Shown piece by piece: positions 1 to 7,809 of a stretch of DNA of 64,000 bases (position 1 is the stretch's first letter; each line of letters starts with the position of its first letter). The position numbers and the translations under genes were made by a program. The stretch spans positions 1 through 64,000 of the forward strand of contig CAYZWI010000005.1 in NCBI GenBank assembly GCA_964482205.1. Direction: 5' to 3'. The notes under the pieces were generated by a model. It searched no databases. It saw nothing but the letters and a program-made list of their open reading frames with translations, and was not told where the DNA came from. The stretch is from JAZDGX01 sp964482205. GTDB lineage: Bacteria; Eisenbacteria; RBG-16-71-46; CAIMUX01; WJJG01.

Positions 1-1
1 G

Positions 2-2755
2 ATCGTGGTGATGGCTCAGAACCGCGAGCCGTACATCGAAAACATCAATGTGATCGTGCCCGCGACGGTCTACATCGATCCCGTCGAGATCCAGGCGAAT
101 GTGACCACGGCGGTGAGCGTCGGCGTGTTCGAATACGATGGGGTCACTCCCAAGCCGGGGATCGAAGTCTGGGCGGACGGCCTGGGCTATGAGTCGGACC
201 ACGCCTTCACCGCGGCGAACGGCTACTGCACGCTGTCGGTCACCTATCCCTTCGGCCCCTCGGTCGACATCGTCGGCAAGGACCCGGCTGAGCCGTGGGA
301 GCTCTTCCGCGAAGCGATCGTGGTCCGCGCCCTGCCGCTGTCAGCTCCGAATCTCCGCGTCACGACGAACATCGGGCTGGCCGACACCTTTGCGCTCAAC
401 CTGGAAGGCAACCTGATCGCGAGCGGTCTCGACACCGGTTGTGAGCTGTGGGCCTTTTTGAACGACGAGCTGGTGGGCAGCACCAGCGCCAGGACGCTCA
501 CGCTCACGCCCAACGAGACCGGCATCGTGACCGGCATCATTTCGAAGAGCGGGTACAACGTCTACTCCGAGTACTTCCCGGTCATCGAGGCCTACGGCAC
601 GCTGAGCGGGCACGTGGACGCGAATGGCTCTCCCGCGACGGGCGCGGTCGTGCGCGGATATGACGGCGACATGGAGCTCGTCTTCACCGCCACGACGAAT
701 GCGTCGGGCAATTACACCATCAGCGAGGAGCAACTCGTTCAGAGCTACACCATCACCTGCGATCTCTTCGGCTACCTGCACTGGGAGCAGGCCTTCTTCC
801 TGAACTACGGAGCGAACACGCTCGACATCTCGCTCGAGCTGGCTCCGGCCGGCGTCATCACCGGGGTGATCACGGAAGCGGGCACGGGACTGCCGCTGCA
901 GGCGACGATCAAGATCTACCGCACCGACACGGGCGCCTTGTACGCGCAGACGACGAGCGATCCGGTGGACGGAAGCTACACGACGCCGGCGCTCACCTAC
1001 TTCGACTACAACGTGAATGTGAAGGCCTGGCATCACATTCCCGCGAATGTGACCGTCACGATCAATCAGCCCTCGCTCACGATGGACTTCGTCCTCGAGC
1101 CGACGATCGGCGATCTGCTGGTGATCGACGACTCGGCCAAGGAGAAGAGCTATCCGCCGAAGTACGATGAGAAGACCGGCATGCTGATCGCTCCGAGCGG
1201 CATGTACGAGGAAGGCAAGGCGGCGGCCGACATCGTGGCGGATCTCGAGGAGCTGGGGTACACGGTGACCCTCGAGGGCATGGACGCGACCGATCCGCAG
1301 ACATGGGATAGCTATGACCTGCTGATCGTCTCGTGCGGGGCGAATGGCACGACGCTCGACAACGCCACCTTCCGGGCGGCGCTGCAGAGTTTCGTGATCG
1401 CGGGTGGGCACCTGCTGGTCGAAGGCGGCGAGGTGGGGTACGACTGGCAGAACGCCGACATCGCCTTCTCGCGCACGGTGCTGCGGGTGGAGGACTGGCT
1501 GCACGACGTCAGCGGCAATGTCACCAACATCCAGCCCACACACTATGTGATGAGCGTGCCGAACACGATCCCGACGCCGATCACCATGGCGAGCCCGGCC
1601 TATGCGGATGAGGACGCGCTTCTACAGGCGGCGGGCGCGACGAAGATCGGCTCTTGGACGAGCTATCCGACCGACGCGAGCATCATCGTCGCCGACTCGA
1701 ACCCCGCGCCGATGGGCGGCCAGTATGTGATGTTCGCCTTCAACTATTCCAAGATGGACGCGGCGGTGCGGCCGCTGCTGCTCGAAAACGCGGTCATCTG
1801 GCTGATGACTCTCGAATTCGGGACCTGCTCGGCCTCCGGGCGCGCGGCCCTCTACGGCCAGAGCGACCATTCGGGCATCCGGGTGGAAGCGATTCCGAAC
1901 GGCGGGGTCGCGTACACGGACGCGAACGGCAACTTCCAGCTGCCCGGGCTCTACCCGGGGCCCTACCGCATTCTGGCGAGCAAGGACGGCTGGGCGCCGG
2001 CGATGGAGGAGGTCACGCTCGAGGATGGTGAGCAACTCACCGGCCTCAACCTGGTCCTGACTCCCGTCGCGACTACCGAGCAATGCCGCACGCCGAACCT
2101 GACGATCAGCGACAACATGGAGGTGAGCGACACGATGCCCGTCACGCTCGATGCCACCATTGCGGACATCGAGGTCTATGTGAACATCACCCACACCTAC
2201 ATCGGCGACTTGACCGTCTGGTTGGTTTCGCCGAGTGGAACGAGCATCAGCCTTCACAGCCGTACGGGCAGTTCGGCCGACAACCTGATCGGCTGGTATC
2301 CGAGCCAGCTCGTGCCGGCGCAGAGTCTCGACGGCTTCTTCGGCGAGCCGACCGACGGCAACTGGGTCCTGCATGTGCGTGACAATGCCAGCGGCGACAC
2401 GGGCAGACTGAATTCCTGGTGCCTGCGCTTTACGCACTCGACCCTGGATCCTGCGGATGTCGCCGAGGCGGCGCCCAAGGCGCTCGCCTTGCGCGCCAAC
2501 CGGCCCAATCCGGTGCGCGGGATCACCTCGATCGCCTTCGATCTGCCCAAGGCGGGCCCGGTCGAGCTCGCGATCTTCGATGTGACCGGACGCCAGGTGA
2601 AATCGCTCATCTCCGGCGTGCTGAACGCGGGCAGCTACGAAGCCACCTGGCGCGGCACGGATGAGAACGGCGACGCGGTCTCGAGCGCGGTGTACTTCTA
2701 CCGCCTGCGTGCGAATGGGGAGACGATCACCAGGAAGATGATGGTGATCGACTAG
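2..2755 (+). CDS. Secreted multidomain protein, 3' part of a C25 (gingipain-like) peptidase or relative
   Basis: The frame is open at the left edge, so the N-terminus lies outside the window. The first visible residues (VMAQNREPYI) resemble the Ig-like segment that follows the catalytic domain of C25 peptidases; this is a resemblance only. Then come two or three carboxypeptidase-regulatory-like beta-sandwich repeats (about residues 195-370 of the visible part) and a Rossmann/GATase-like segment (about 375-600, starting DLLVIDDSAKEKSY). A further carboxypeptidase-regulatory-like repeat (605-690), a proprotein-convertase P-domain (about 700-815, with THTYIGDLTVWLVSP and DGNWVLHVRDNASGDTG) and a FlgD-like sorting domain (about 830-916, RPNPVRGITSIAFDLPKAG to VYFYRLRANGE) follow. 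The protein is therefore exported and probably cell-surface bound. The catalytic domain cannot be judged from this window. Confidence 0.75.
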   Translation: MVVMAQNREPYIENINVIVPATVYIDPVEIQANVTTAVSVGVFEYDGVTPKPGIEVWADGLGYESDHAFTAANGYCTLSVTYPFGPSVDIVGKDPAEPWELFREAIVVRALPLSAPNLRVTTNIGLADTFALNLEGNLIASGLDTGCELWAFLNDELVGSTSARTLTLTPNETGIVTGIISKSGYNVYSEYFPVIEAYGTLSGHVDANGSPATGAVVRGYDGDMELVFTATTNASGNYTISEEQLVQSYTITCDLFGYLHWEQAFFLNYGANTLDISLELAPAGVITGVITEAGTGLPLQATIKIYRTDTGALYAQTTSDPVDGSYTTPALTYFDYNVNVKAWHHIPANVTVTINQPSLTMDFVLEPTIGDLLVIDDSAKEKSYPPKYDEKTGMLIAPSGMYEEGKAAADIVADLEELGYTVTLEGMDATDPQTWDSYDLLIVSCGANGTTLDNATFRAALQSFVIAGGHLLVEGGEVGYDWQNADIAFSRTVLRVEDWLHDVSGNVTNIQPTHYVMSVPNTIPTPITMASPAYADEDALLQAAGATKIGSWTSYPTDASIIVADSNPAPMGGQYVMFAFNYSKMDAAVRPLLLENAVIWLMTLEFGTCSASGRAALYGQSDHSGIRVEAIPNGGVAYTDANGNFQLPGLYPGPYRILASKDGWAPAMEEVTLEDGEQLTGLNLVLTPVATTEQCRTPNLTISDNMEVSDTMPVTLDATIADIEVYVNITHTYIGDLTVWLVSPSGTSISLHSRTGSSADNLIGWYPSQLVPAQSLDGFFGEPTDGNWVLHVRDNASGDTGRLNSWCLRFTHSTLDPADVAEAAPKALALRANRPNPVRGITSIAFDLPKAGPVELAIFDVTGRQVKSLISGVLNAGSYEATWRGTDENGDAVSSAVYFYRLRANGETITRKMMVID

Positions 2756-2781
2756 CGCGGGTGGCTTCGGGGGGACATGCC

Positions 2782-2807
2782 GCGGCCGGCTCTTCGGGGC
2801 CGGCCGC
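2782..2807. terminator. Hairpin between convergent genes
   Basis: A perfect 9-bp stem (GCGGCCGGC / GCCGGCCGC) with loop TCTTCGGG lies 27 bases after the stop of the upstream plus-strand gene and 20 bases before the stop of the convergent minus-strand gene. The U-tract is weak (CGTTT), so it is a probable bidirectional terminator, not a canonical one. Confidence 0.55.
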
Positions 2808-2826
2808 CGGCGTTTAAAGCGATCGT

Positions 2827-3612
2827 CTACGATGAACCCTCTCCGGCCAATCGCAGGATGCCTTCCAACCGGGCGCGGATCTTCTCGAAGTGCGAGCCTT
2901 TCCAGTACAGGCGCCCGCAGCCCGTGCAGCGGCGGAATTCCTCGTAGTACTGCTTCGTCTTCGGCTCCAGGCGTGCGAGGACTTCCTCCTTGGCCACGGT
3001 CTCGACGGGCGCGTTGCAGGCCGGGCAGCGCGTGAAGGGATGCGCCTGATGCGCGAGATCGAAGCGCACGAGGACTTCCCGCGCCTGCTCGTCGGGATCG
3101 CTGGATCGCACCCAGTAGCCGTGCGTCACGCTGGCGATCATCAACAGGCCGCGATCGCGGGTGAGAATGGCGCGCTGCTCGCTCGTGGAGAGACGGACGA
3201 TTTCGCGATCGGTCCAGTGGTTTTCATACGAGGCATCGAATCCCAGCCATCGCAACAGGCGCGCGAGCGTCCCGAGATGGACATCGAGGATGAAACGCGT
3301 GCGGCGCAGCGGGCGGTCCTGCAAGCGCGTGATGGGAGTGATGTCGAAGCTCTCGAACACCGGATAGACGGCGATGCGATCGCCGAGCTGCAATCGATAG
3401 CCGAAGCCGACCGACGCGCCGTTGGCGATGACGAGGTCCACTTCGGTGTGCGGCACCCCCAACGCCTCGATCGCATCCTTGATGGAAGGCGAACCGGAGA
3501 AGGAATACGCGATCGCGCGCTTCCGCCGCTCGGGCGGAAGGAAGTCGTTCAGCTCCTCGTAGAAGCGGAATTCGGCTTCGTGCTCGCGCGCCATTTCGTG
3601 CTTGCCCGCCAT
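2827..3612 (-). CDS. Mut7-C RNase domain protein with N-terminal ubiquitin-like domain
   Basis: 261 residues. Residues about 10-85 match the Mut7-C ubiquitin-like (ThiS/MoaD-fold) domain. Residues about 95-255 match the Mut7-C PIN-like RNase domain: RFILDVHLGTLARLLRWLGFD, then the acidic TDREIV and ILTRDRGLL, followed by a C-terminal zinc ribbon with two CxxC pairs (CPACNAP and CTGCGRLYW). The family is predicted to be a ribonuclease; the substrate is not known. ATG at 3612 gives the full ubiquitin-like domain; an internal ATG at 3594 is an alternative. The gene ends convergently against the secreted protein at the left edge and starts about 90 bases downstream of the nickel transporter operon. 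Confidence 0.85.
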   Translation of the reverse strand: MAGKHEMAREHEAEFRFYEELNDFLPPERRKRAIAYSFSGSPSIKDAIEALGVPHTEVDLVIANGASVGFGYRLQLGDRIAVYPVFESFDITPITRLQDRPLRRTRFILDVHLGTLARLLRWLGFDASYENHWTDREIVRLSTSEQRAILTRDRGLLMIASVTHGYWVRSSDPDEQAREVLVRFDLAHQAHPFTRCPACNAPVETVAKEEVLARLEPKTKQYYEEFRRCTGCGRLYWKGSHFEKIRARLEGILRLAGEGSS

Positions 3613-3704
3613 TGAGTCGTCGCCGCCGTTGGGTCTCGCGCGTCATTCCCGTCTACGAGTCATGCGGCGCATGGCCGCCCCGCCGCGCATGCGGCCACGT
3701 AATT

Positions 3705-4478
3705 CTAGCCCGGCGGGAGGTTTCCGTGCGGATGATGATGGCGCAGAATGTGCGGCCGTTCGAGCCCATGTGCGAGCATCAATGCTTCGTCGTCCAAGAG
3801 CTCGGCCGCCGGGCCGGCTGCAATCAGCGCTCCGTGGTCCAGCAATATCGCGCGGGAACAGAGCTCGACGACCAGCTCGAGATCGTGCGTCGCGATGATC
3901 TGCGCGATGGGAAGATTCGCGAGCAGCGCTTTCAATTCACGCTTGCCACGCGGATCGAGATCGCTCGTCGGTTCGTCCAACGCCAAGAGCTGCGCATCGC
4001 ATGCCAGCAGCCCCGCGAGGCAGACCCGCCGCTTCTCGCCGCGGCTCAAACGATGCGGAGGGCGCTCTTCGAATCCCTCGAGCCCCACGCGCGCCAGCGC
4101 ATCACGAACGCGCTGCTCGAGCGCGGCCCCGCGCATGCCCCACTGCTGGGGCCCGAAGGCGACATCTTCGTACACGGTGGGGCAGAAGAGCTGATCGTCG
4201 GGATCCTGGAAGAGAAGTCCGACGCGCGCGCGGATTTCGGGGAGGCGATCGGCGGTCACGGGAATGCCCTGCAAGCGCACGGCCGGCGTCTTCGGCGGGC
4301 GCTCGGGGAGCAGGCCGTTCAGATGAAGGAGCAGGGTCGACTTGCCCGCGCCGTTCGGGCCGACGAGCGCCACTCGTTCGCCCGGCGCGATTTGAAAGGA
4401 AAGGTCCTTCAACGCGATCGTGCCGTCCGGATAGCGATAGTCGAGGTGCGCGACTTCGAGGGCGGGAAGGGGATTCAT
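3705..4478 (-). CDS. nikO: Nickel/cobalt ECF transporter ATPase (NikO/CbiO)
   Basis: About 257 residues; ATPase of an energy-coupling-factor importer. Walker A (GPNGAGKST), Q-loop (LLFQDPDDQLF), ABC signature (LSRGEKRRV), Walker B (LLALDEP) and the switch His (IATHDLEL) are all present. FQDPDDQLF is characteristic of the ECF/CbiO branch. The ATG at 4478 overlaps the stop of nikQ as ATGA, which implies translational coupling; a second in-frame ATG at 4487 is possible but has no spacing to a Shine-Dalgarno sequence. It is the last gene of nikR-nikMN-nikQ-nikO. Nickel rather than cobalt is inferred from the linked nikR. The C-terminus carries a His-rich tail (RHHHPHGN), common in nickel-handling proteins. 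Confidence 0.9.
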   Translation of the reverse strand: MNPLPALEVAHLDYRYPDGTIALKDLSFQIAPGERVALVGPNGAGKSTLLLHLNGLLPERPPKTPAVRLQGIPVTADRLPEIRARVGLLFQDPDDQLFCPTVYEDVAFGPQQWGMRGAALEQRVRDALARVGLEGFEERPPHRLSRGEKRRVCLAGLLACDAQLLALDEPTSDLDPRGKRELKALLANLPIAQIIATHDLELVVELCSRAILLDHGALIAAGPAAELLDDEALMLAHGLERPHILRHHHPHGNLPPG

Positions 4479-5263
4479 GTCTTCCATCCTCGCGCGGTCA
4501 TCGCGAAGTACACGCGTTCGGCCCGATCGGACGCGCGCACGAAGAGTTGCGCGGCGATGGCGGCGGAGGCGCGCCAATCGTTGCGGCGTGCGTGGACGCT
4601 TCGGTCGAGCGTCTGCGCGCCGGGGAGAGTGAGACGCACACCGTTCGGTGAAGACGAGCCCATCGGTGAAGGTGCTCGCACCGACGGGGGCATGCTCAAT
4701 GACGATGGCACGCCCATCGTGCGGCTCTTGCGCGCGCGCTTGAGACGCGCCGCCTCCTCGAAGAGCACGAAGAGATAGCGATGCATGAGCGCGAGCGTGG
4801 TGACGAGAAGCCCGGGCATGCGCAGCGCGATCAGAGAACGCAGGAGATCCGAGAAGCGCGTCGTCGATGAGAGGAGCACCATGGCGAAGAGACAGAGCGT
4901 GCTCTTGGTCAGCATGACGGCGGCAATGCGCAATCCGTTCGGTTGAAAGAGGGCAAGGAGCGCGATCCCGAGCGCGAACGGCTCGACCACGAGCAGGCGC
5001 TTGCCGAGATGGCGAAGGGGCACGCGGCTCCAGACGGCCAGGATCGCAAGGAGCGCCGCGGCGGCCGCGAACAGCACCCAGGTGTTGGGAGCCTGATCGT
5101 TTCGGATGATCGCAGCATGAGGCGAAGCGCTGGGCGCGGGCGTTCCAGGCAGCAGCACGATCGCGATGATGAATACGATCGCCAGGCCGAGCTTCACCAT
5201 CGCCGGCGCGCGGTGAAGCGCGCTCGAGCGATGTCGATAGACGGCGAAGAGTGTGTCGCGCAC
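4475..5263 (-). CDS. nikQ: Nickel/cobalt ECF transporter transmembrane subunit (NikQ/CbiQ)
   Basis: 262 residues, the T component that couples the S component to the ATPase. Hydrophobic segments lie at about 25-40, 62-80, 92-108, 112-132 and 148-168. The C-terminal signature AERVYFAMTARGW and the arginine-rich coupling element RLKRARKSR are recognisable. Between them sits an unusual Ser/Pro-rich stretch (about residues 184-225) that makes the coupling loop longer than in the CbiQ members I know. The start codon is GTG at 5263, overlapping the TAG of nikMN by one base (TAGTG). Confidence 0.85.
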   Translation of the reverse strand: MRDTLFAVYRHRSSALHRAPAMVKLGLAIVFIIAIVLLPGTPAPSASPHAAIIRNDQAPNTWVLFAAAAALLAILAVWSRVPLRHLGKRLLVVEPFALGIALLALFQPNGLRIAAVMLTKSTLCLFAMVLLSSTTRFSDLLRSLIALRMPGLLVTTLALMHRYLFVLFEEAARLKRARKSRTMGVPSSLSMPPSVRAPSPMGSSSPNGVRLTLPGAQTLDRSVHARRNDWRASAAIAAQLFVRASDRAERVYFAMTARGWKT

Positions 5264-6264
5264 TACGGTTGATCCTCTCGAGCGCGGGGCGTATTCGGCT
5301 CCCGCGCCGGCGCGATGCGGGGAGCCAACACGCGAGCGAGGAGGAACGCGATCGCGAAGGCGAGGGCCGCGCCGGCCAATCCCGCGATCGCCGTCGCGAG
5401 ATAGGAGGAGTGGATCCCGGCGACGCCGTAGTCCGACAGAGGGGTCTCGATCGTCGTGGTCGTGCGGTGTTCGAAGCCGAGGCGGCTCGCCACTTTCTCG
5501 AGTCCATCGGGCCAGCCGGAAGCGAAGGGCGTGACGAAGAGCGCGAGCCCAGCGCAGAGAAGCAGGCCGTAGACGAGCGCGTCTCGCGCGTGGGCGGCGC
5601 GTGTCGCAGGGCCACGATCAGCTGCCTCGAGCAATTCGGGGCGCGAGCGCGCCACGCCCGCGACGACCAGCGTGGTGATCGTCGCTTCGCCGATTCCGAT
5701 CAGCATGTGGATGCCGCCCATCGCGGGCAAGGCCGCGTTCCAGGCGACCGTGCCGGAGAAGGCCAGTTGCCCCGCGCAAGCGATCGCGGCCGCAAGAGTC
5801 GAGCACCAGGCGCCGAAGGCGGTTCCGAGAAGCTTCCAACGCCAGGCGGAAGCGCCTTCAGAACGCGCTCCCAGGCGGCGGATCGCGGAGTACATCGCGA
5901 AGCCGACGATCGGCGCGACGATCGCCATGTTGAAGATGTTCGCGCCGAGCGCGGTGAGACCGCCGTCGGCGAAGAGCAGGCTTTGCAGAAGGAGCACCGC
6001 GGTCATCACGACGATCGCGGCGCCCGGCCCAAGCAGCACGGCTGCCAGGGTGGCGCCGATCAAGTGTCCCGAAGTTCCGCCCGCGACCGGGAAGTTGAGC
6101 ATCTGCGCGACGAAGATGAAGGATGCGGTCAGGCCGATGAGCGGAACGCGCCGCGCGGGCAATTCCTTGCGAACCGTGCGGAGGGCATAGGCAACTCCGC
6201 CGGCAGCGAGGACCGCCGATGCCGCCGCGGTCTTCGCATCGAGAAATCCATCAGGAATGTGCAC
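5263..6264 (-). CDS. nikMN: Nickel/cobalt ECF S-component fused to its N/PDGLE partner (NikMN/CbiMN)
   Basis: 333 residues. The N-terminus MHIPDGFLD is the diagnostic CbiM/NikM start; in this family the N-terminal amine and the His of MHIPDG help bind the metal. Residues 1-210 form the membrane S-component. A C-terminal PDGLE-type domain (SGWPDGLEKVASRLGF, about residues 247-320) supplies the CbiN/NikN partner in the same chain. Function: high-affinity uptake of Ni2+ (or Co2+) through the inner membrane. It lies 64 bases downstream of nikR and is followed by nikQ and nikO in overlapping order. Confidence 0.92.
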   Translation of the reverse strand: MHIPDGFLDAKTAAASAVLAAGGVAYALRTVRKELPARRVPLIGLTASFIFVAQMLNFPVAGGTSGHLIGATLAAVLLGPGAAIVVMTAVLLLQSLLFADGGLTALGANIFNMAIVAPIVGFAMYSAIRRLGARSEGASAWRWKLLGTAFGAWCSTLAAAIACAGQLAFSGTVAWNAALPAMGGIHMLIGIGEATITTLVVAGVARSRPELLEAADRGPATRAAHARDALVYGLLLCAGLALFVTPFASGWPDGLEKVASRLGFEHRTTTTIETPLSDYGVAGIHSSYLATAIAGLAGAALAFAIAFLLARVLAPRIAPAREPNTPRAREDQP

Positions 6265-6328
6265 GCGCGCTCCTTCTTGCTTGGCATCGGGATCGACTCG
6301 CGATACCCAGACGGCGAGGCGAGTCGGG

Positions 6329-6754
6329 TCAGGCGAACTCCTTGCCCGTTGTCGTGATCGTGAGGCGGCCGTGCTTCACGCCCTTGGCGGCGATCAAGCG
6401 ATCGGCCAGGCGATGGATCGCGCGTCCCTTTCCGCGCACCGCGAGCACTTCCATGCAATGGTCGTGGTCGAGATGCACGTGCATCGTGGCGACGATCAAG
6501 TCGGGATGATCGTGCTGCACCTCCGTCAGAAGCGTCTGCGCGTGACTCTTGTGATGGTCGTACACCAAAGTGATCGTGCCCGCGATCTCATGGTTGCCTT
6601 CCTGCGTGCGGTGCTCGACGAGTTGGGCGCGCACCATGTCGGCCACCGCCTGCGAGCGGTTCTCGTAGCCCTTGGCGTGGATCATCGCGTCCAGCATCCG
6701 GACCAGGCCTTCCGGCATGGAGAGGCTGAAGCGGCGCAGTGTGGACTCGCCCAT
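6329..6754 (-). CDS. nikR: Nickel-responsive transcriptional regulator NikR
   Basis: 141 residues, full length for the family. The N-terminal ribbon-helix-helix (LRRFSLSMPEGLVRMLDAMI) binds DNA and the C-terminal ACT-like domain binds nickel. All four ligands of the square-planar Ni site known from E. coli NikR are present, in MHVHLDHDHC and the preceding HDHPD: His81, His92, His94 and Cys100. As first gene of the nickel transporter operon it should repress the operon when nickel is plentiful. Its ATG lies directly next to a perfect NikR-type palindrome, which suggests autoregulation. Confidence 0.95.
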   Translation of the reverse strand: MGESTLRRFSLSMPEGLVRMLDAMIHAKGYENRSQAVADMVRAQLVEHRTQEGNHEIAGTITLVYDHHKSHAQTLLTEVQHDHPDLIVATMHVHLDHDHCMEVLAVRGKGRAIHRLADRLIAAKGVKHGRLTITTTGKEFA

Positions 6755-6782
6755 GTGTTACCTCTTGCAAGAATCGTAACAC
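6755..6782. promoter_or_regulatory. NikR operator palindrome
   Basis: GTGTTAC, 14 bases, GTAACAC: a perfect 7-bp inverted repeat spanning 28 bp. This matches the geometry of known NikR operators (6-bp half-sites separated by 16 bases in E. coli). It abuts the nikR start codon, covers the likely -10 element and contains the ribosome binding site AGAGGT. Repression could therefore block both transcription and translation initiation signals. Confidence 0.85.
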
Positions 6783-6802
6783 GAGGGGAGAAGGCCCGGC
6801 AA
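6773..6802 (-). promoter_or_regulatory. Candidate promoter of nikR-nikMNQO
   Basis: On the minus strand TTGCCG (6802-6797), an 18-base spacer and TACGAT (6778-6773) resemble -35 and -10 hexamers, four of six matches each. The -10 falls inside the NikR palindrome. Predicted by eye only. Confidence 0.4.
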
Positions 6803-6825
6803 GGCGACGAAACGCGAGCCGGGCC
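6793..6825 (-). terminator. Hairpin downstream of the DMT transporter gene
   Basis: GGCCCGGC / GCCGGGCC, a perfect 8-bp stem with a 17-base loop, followed on the minus strand by TTCTCC. It lies about 55 bases after the DMT exporter stop and before the nikR promoter, so it probably separates the two transcription units. There is no strong U-tract. Confidence 0.4.
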
Positions 6826-6879
6826 GTGCTCGCCACCGCTTCGCGCCCGGGTCTGCGAGCCGGGCCGAGGGATGCCGGG

Positions 6880-7803
6880 CTAGGAGCGCCCTTCGATGGT
6901 GGAGGGAAGATCGGAGCGACGGCCGCCTCCCAGTTGCGAGACGATCACCGCATTCAACATGAGCGCGCAGCCGACGAGCTCGCGCGCCGTCAAGCGTTCG
7001 TGGAGCAGCCAGGCGCCTCCGAGCGCGCCGAAGACCGCTTCGAGACTGAGGATGATGACCGCATGCGTGGGCGGCACATGACGCTGCGCGACGACCTGCA
7101 GCGTGTAGGCGATGCCGACCGAAAGAAACCCGCCGTAGAGGATCGGGATGGCCGCGGAGCGAACATTCGCCCAGGTCGTCGTCTCGAAGAGCAGCGAGAC
7201 GGCCAGGCTCAAGATCGAGCAGATCGCGAACTGCCGCGCCGCGAGCAGCAGAGGGTCGATGTCGGGAGCGAAGCGCGCGATCACGAGCACATGGATCGCC
7301 CACGCGAACGCCGCGGCGAGAACCAGGAGATCGCCCCGGCCGATGGTCAGCTCTTCGCTCACGCTGAGGAGATACAAACCCGATGCGGCGATGAAGGCGG
7401 CGGCGAGATGCGGACCTGGCGTTGGCTTGCGGTAGAGAAAGGTCAGGATGGGAACGAGGACCACATACAATCCGGTGATGAATCCCGCTTTGCCCGCCGA
7501 GGTGTAGACGAGCCCTCCTTGTTGCAGGGATGCGCCCGCGAAGAGCACCAGCCCTGCAATCAGACTTCCTTTCCAGGCCGAGGAAAGAGCGGGCGCGGTC
7601 GTCTGCGCTTGCGCGGCGCGCGATCGCCGTCTCAACAAAAAAGGAACGAGCACGAGCGTCCCGAGCCCAAAGCGGATCCCGTTGTAGGTGAAGGGGCCGA
7701 CGAAGGCCATCCCCGCGCGCTGGGCGACGAAGGCGAAGCCGCAGATGGCCGCGGTCAGCGCGAGGAGCGCGTCGTACTTGAGCGCGCGAGAGCGGGGTTG
7801 CAT
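6880..7803 (-). CDS. DMT-family (EamA) transporter
   Basis: 307 residues, predicted inner-membrane protein with about ten transmembrane segments arranged as two EamA repeats (roughly residues 12-145 and 160-292). The typical endings TFLYRKPTPGPHLAAAFIAASGLYLL and ALMLNAVIVSQL-like segments are visible. The family exports small metabolites, and the substrate cannot be read from the sequence. ATG at 7803 lies 7 bases after the stop of the SMP-30-like gene, so the two are probably co-transcribed. Confidence 0.88.
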   Translation of the reverse strand: MQPRSRALKYDALLALTAAICGFAFVAQRAGMAFVGPFTYNGIRFGLGTLVLVPFLLRRRSRAAQAQTTAPALSSAWKGSLIAGLVLFAGASLQQGGLVYTSAGKAGFITGLYVVLVPILTFLYRKPTPGPHLAAAFIAASGLYLLSVSEELTIGRGDLLVLAAAFAWAIHVLVIARFAPDIDPLLLAARQFAICSILSLAVSLLFETTTWANVRSAAIPILYGGFLSVGIAYTLQVVAQRHVPPTHAVIILSLEAVFGALGGAWLLHERLTARELVGCALMLNAVIVSQLGGGRRSDLPSTIEGRS

Positions 7804-7809
7804 CGGCCG

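Noticed and set aside
3705..5615. A 636-codon minus frame continuing upstream of nikO
   Set aside because: The part before 4487 is Arg/Ser-rich and out of frame with nikQ and nikMN; only the nikO part is real.
5251..6357. Plus-strand open frame of 368 codons
   Set aside because: Antisense to nikMN; no protein-like features.
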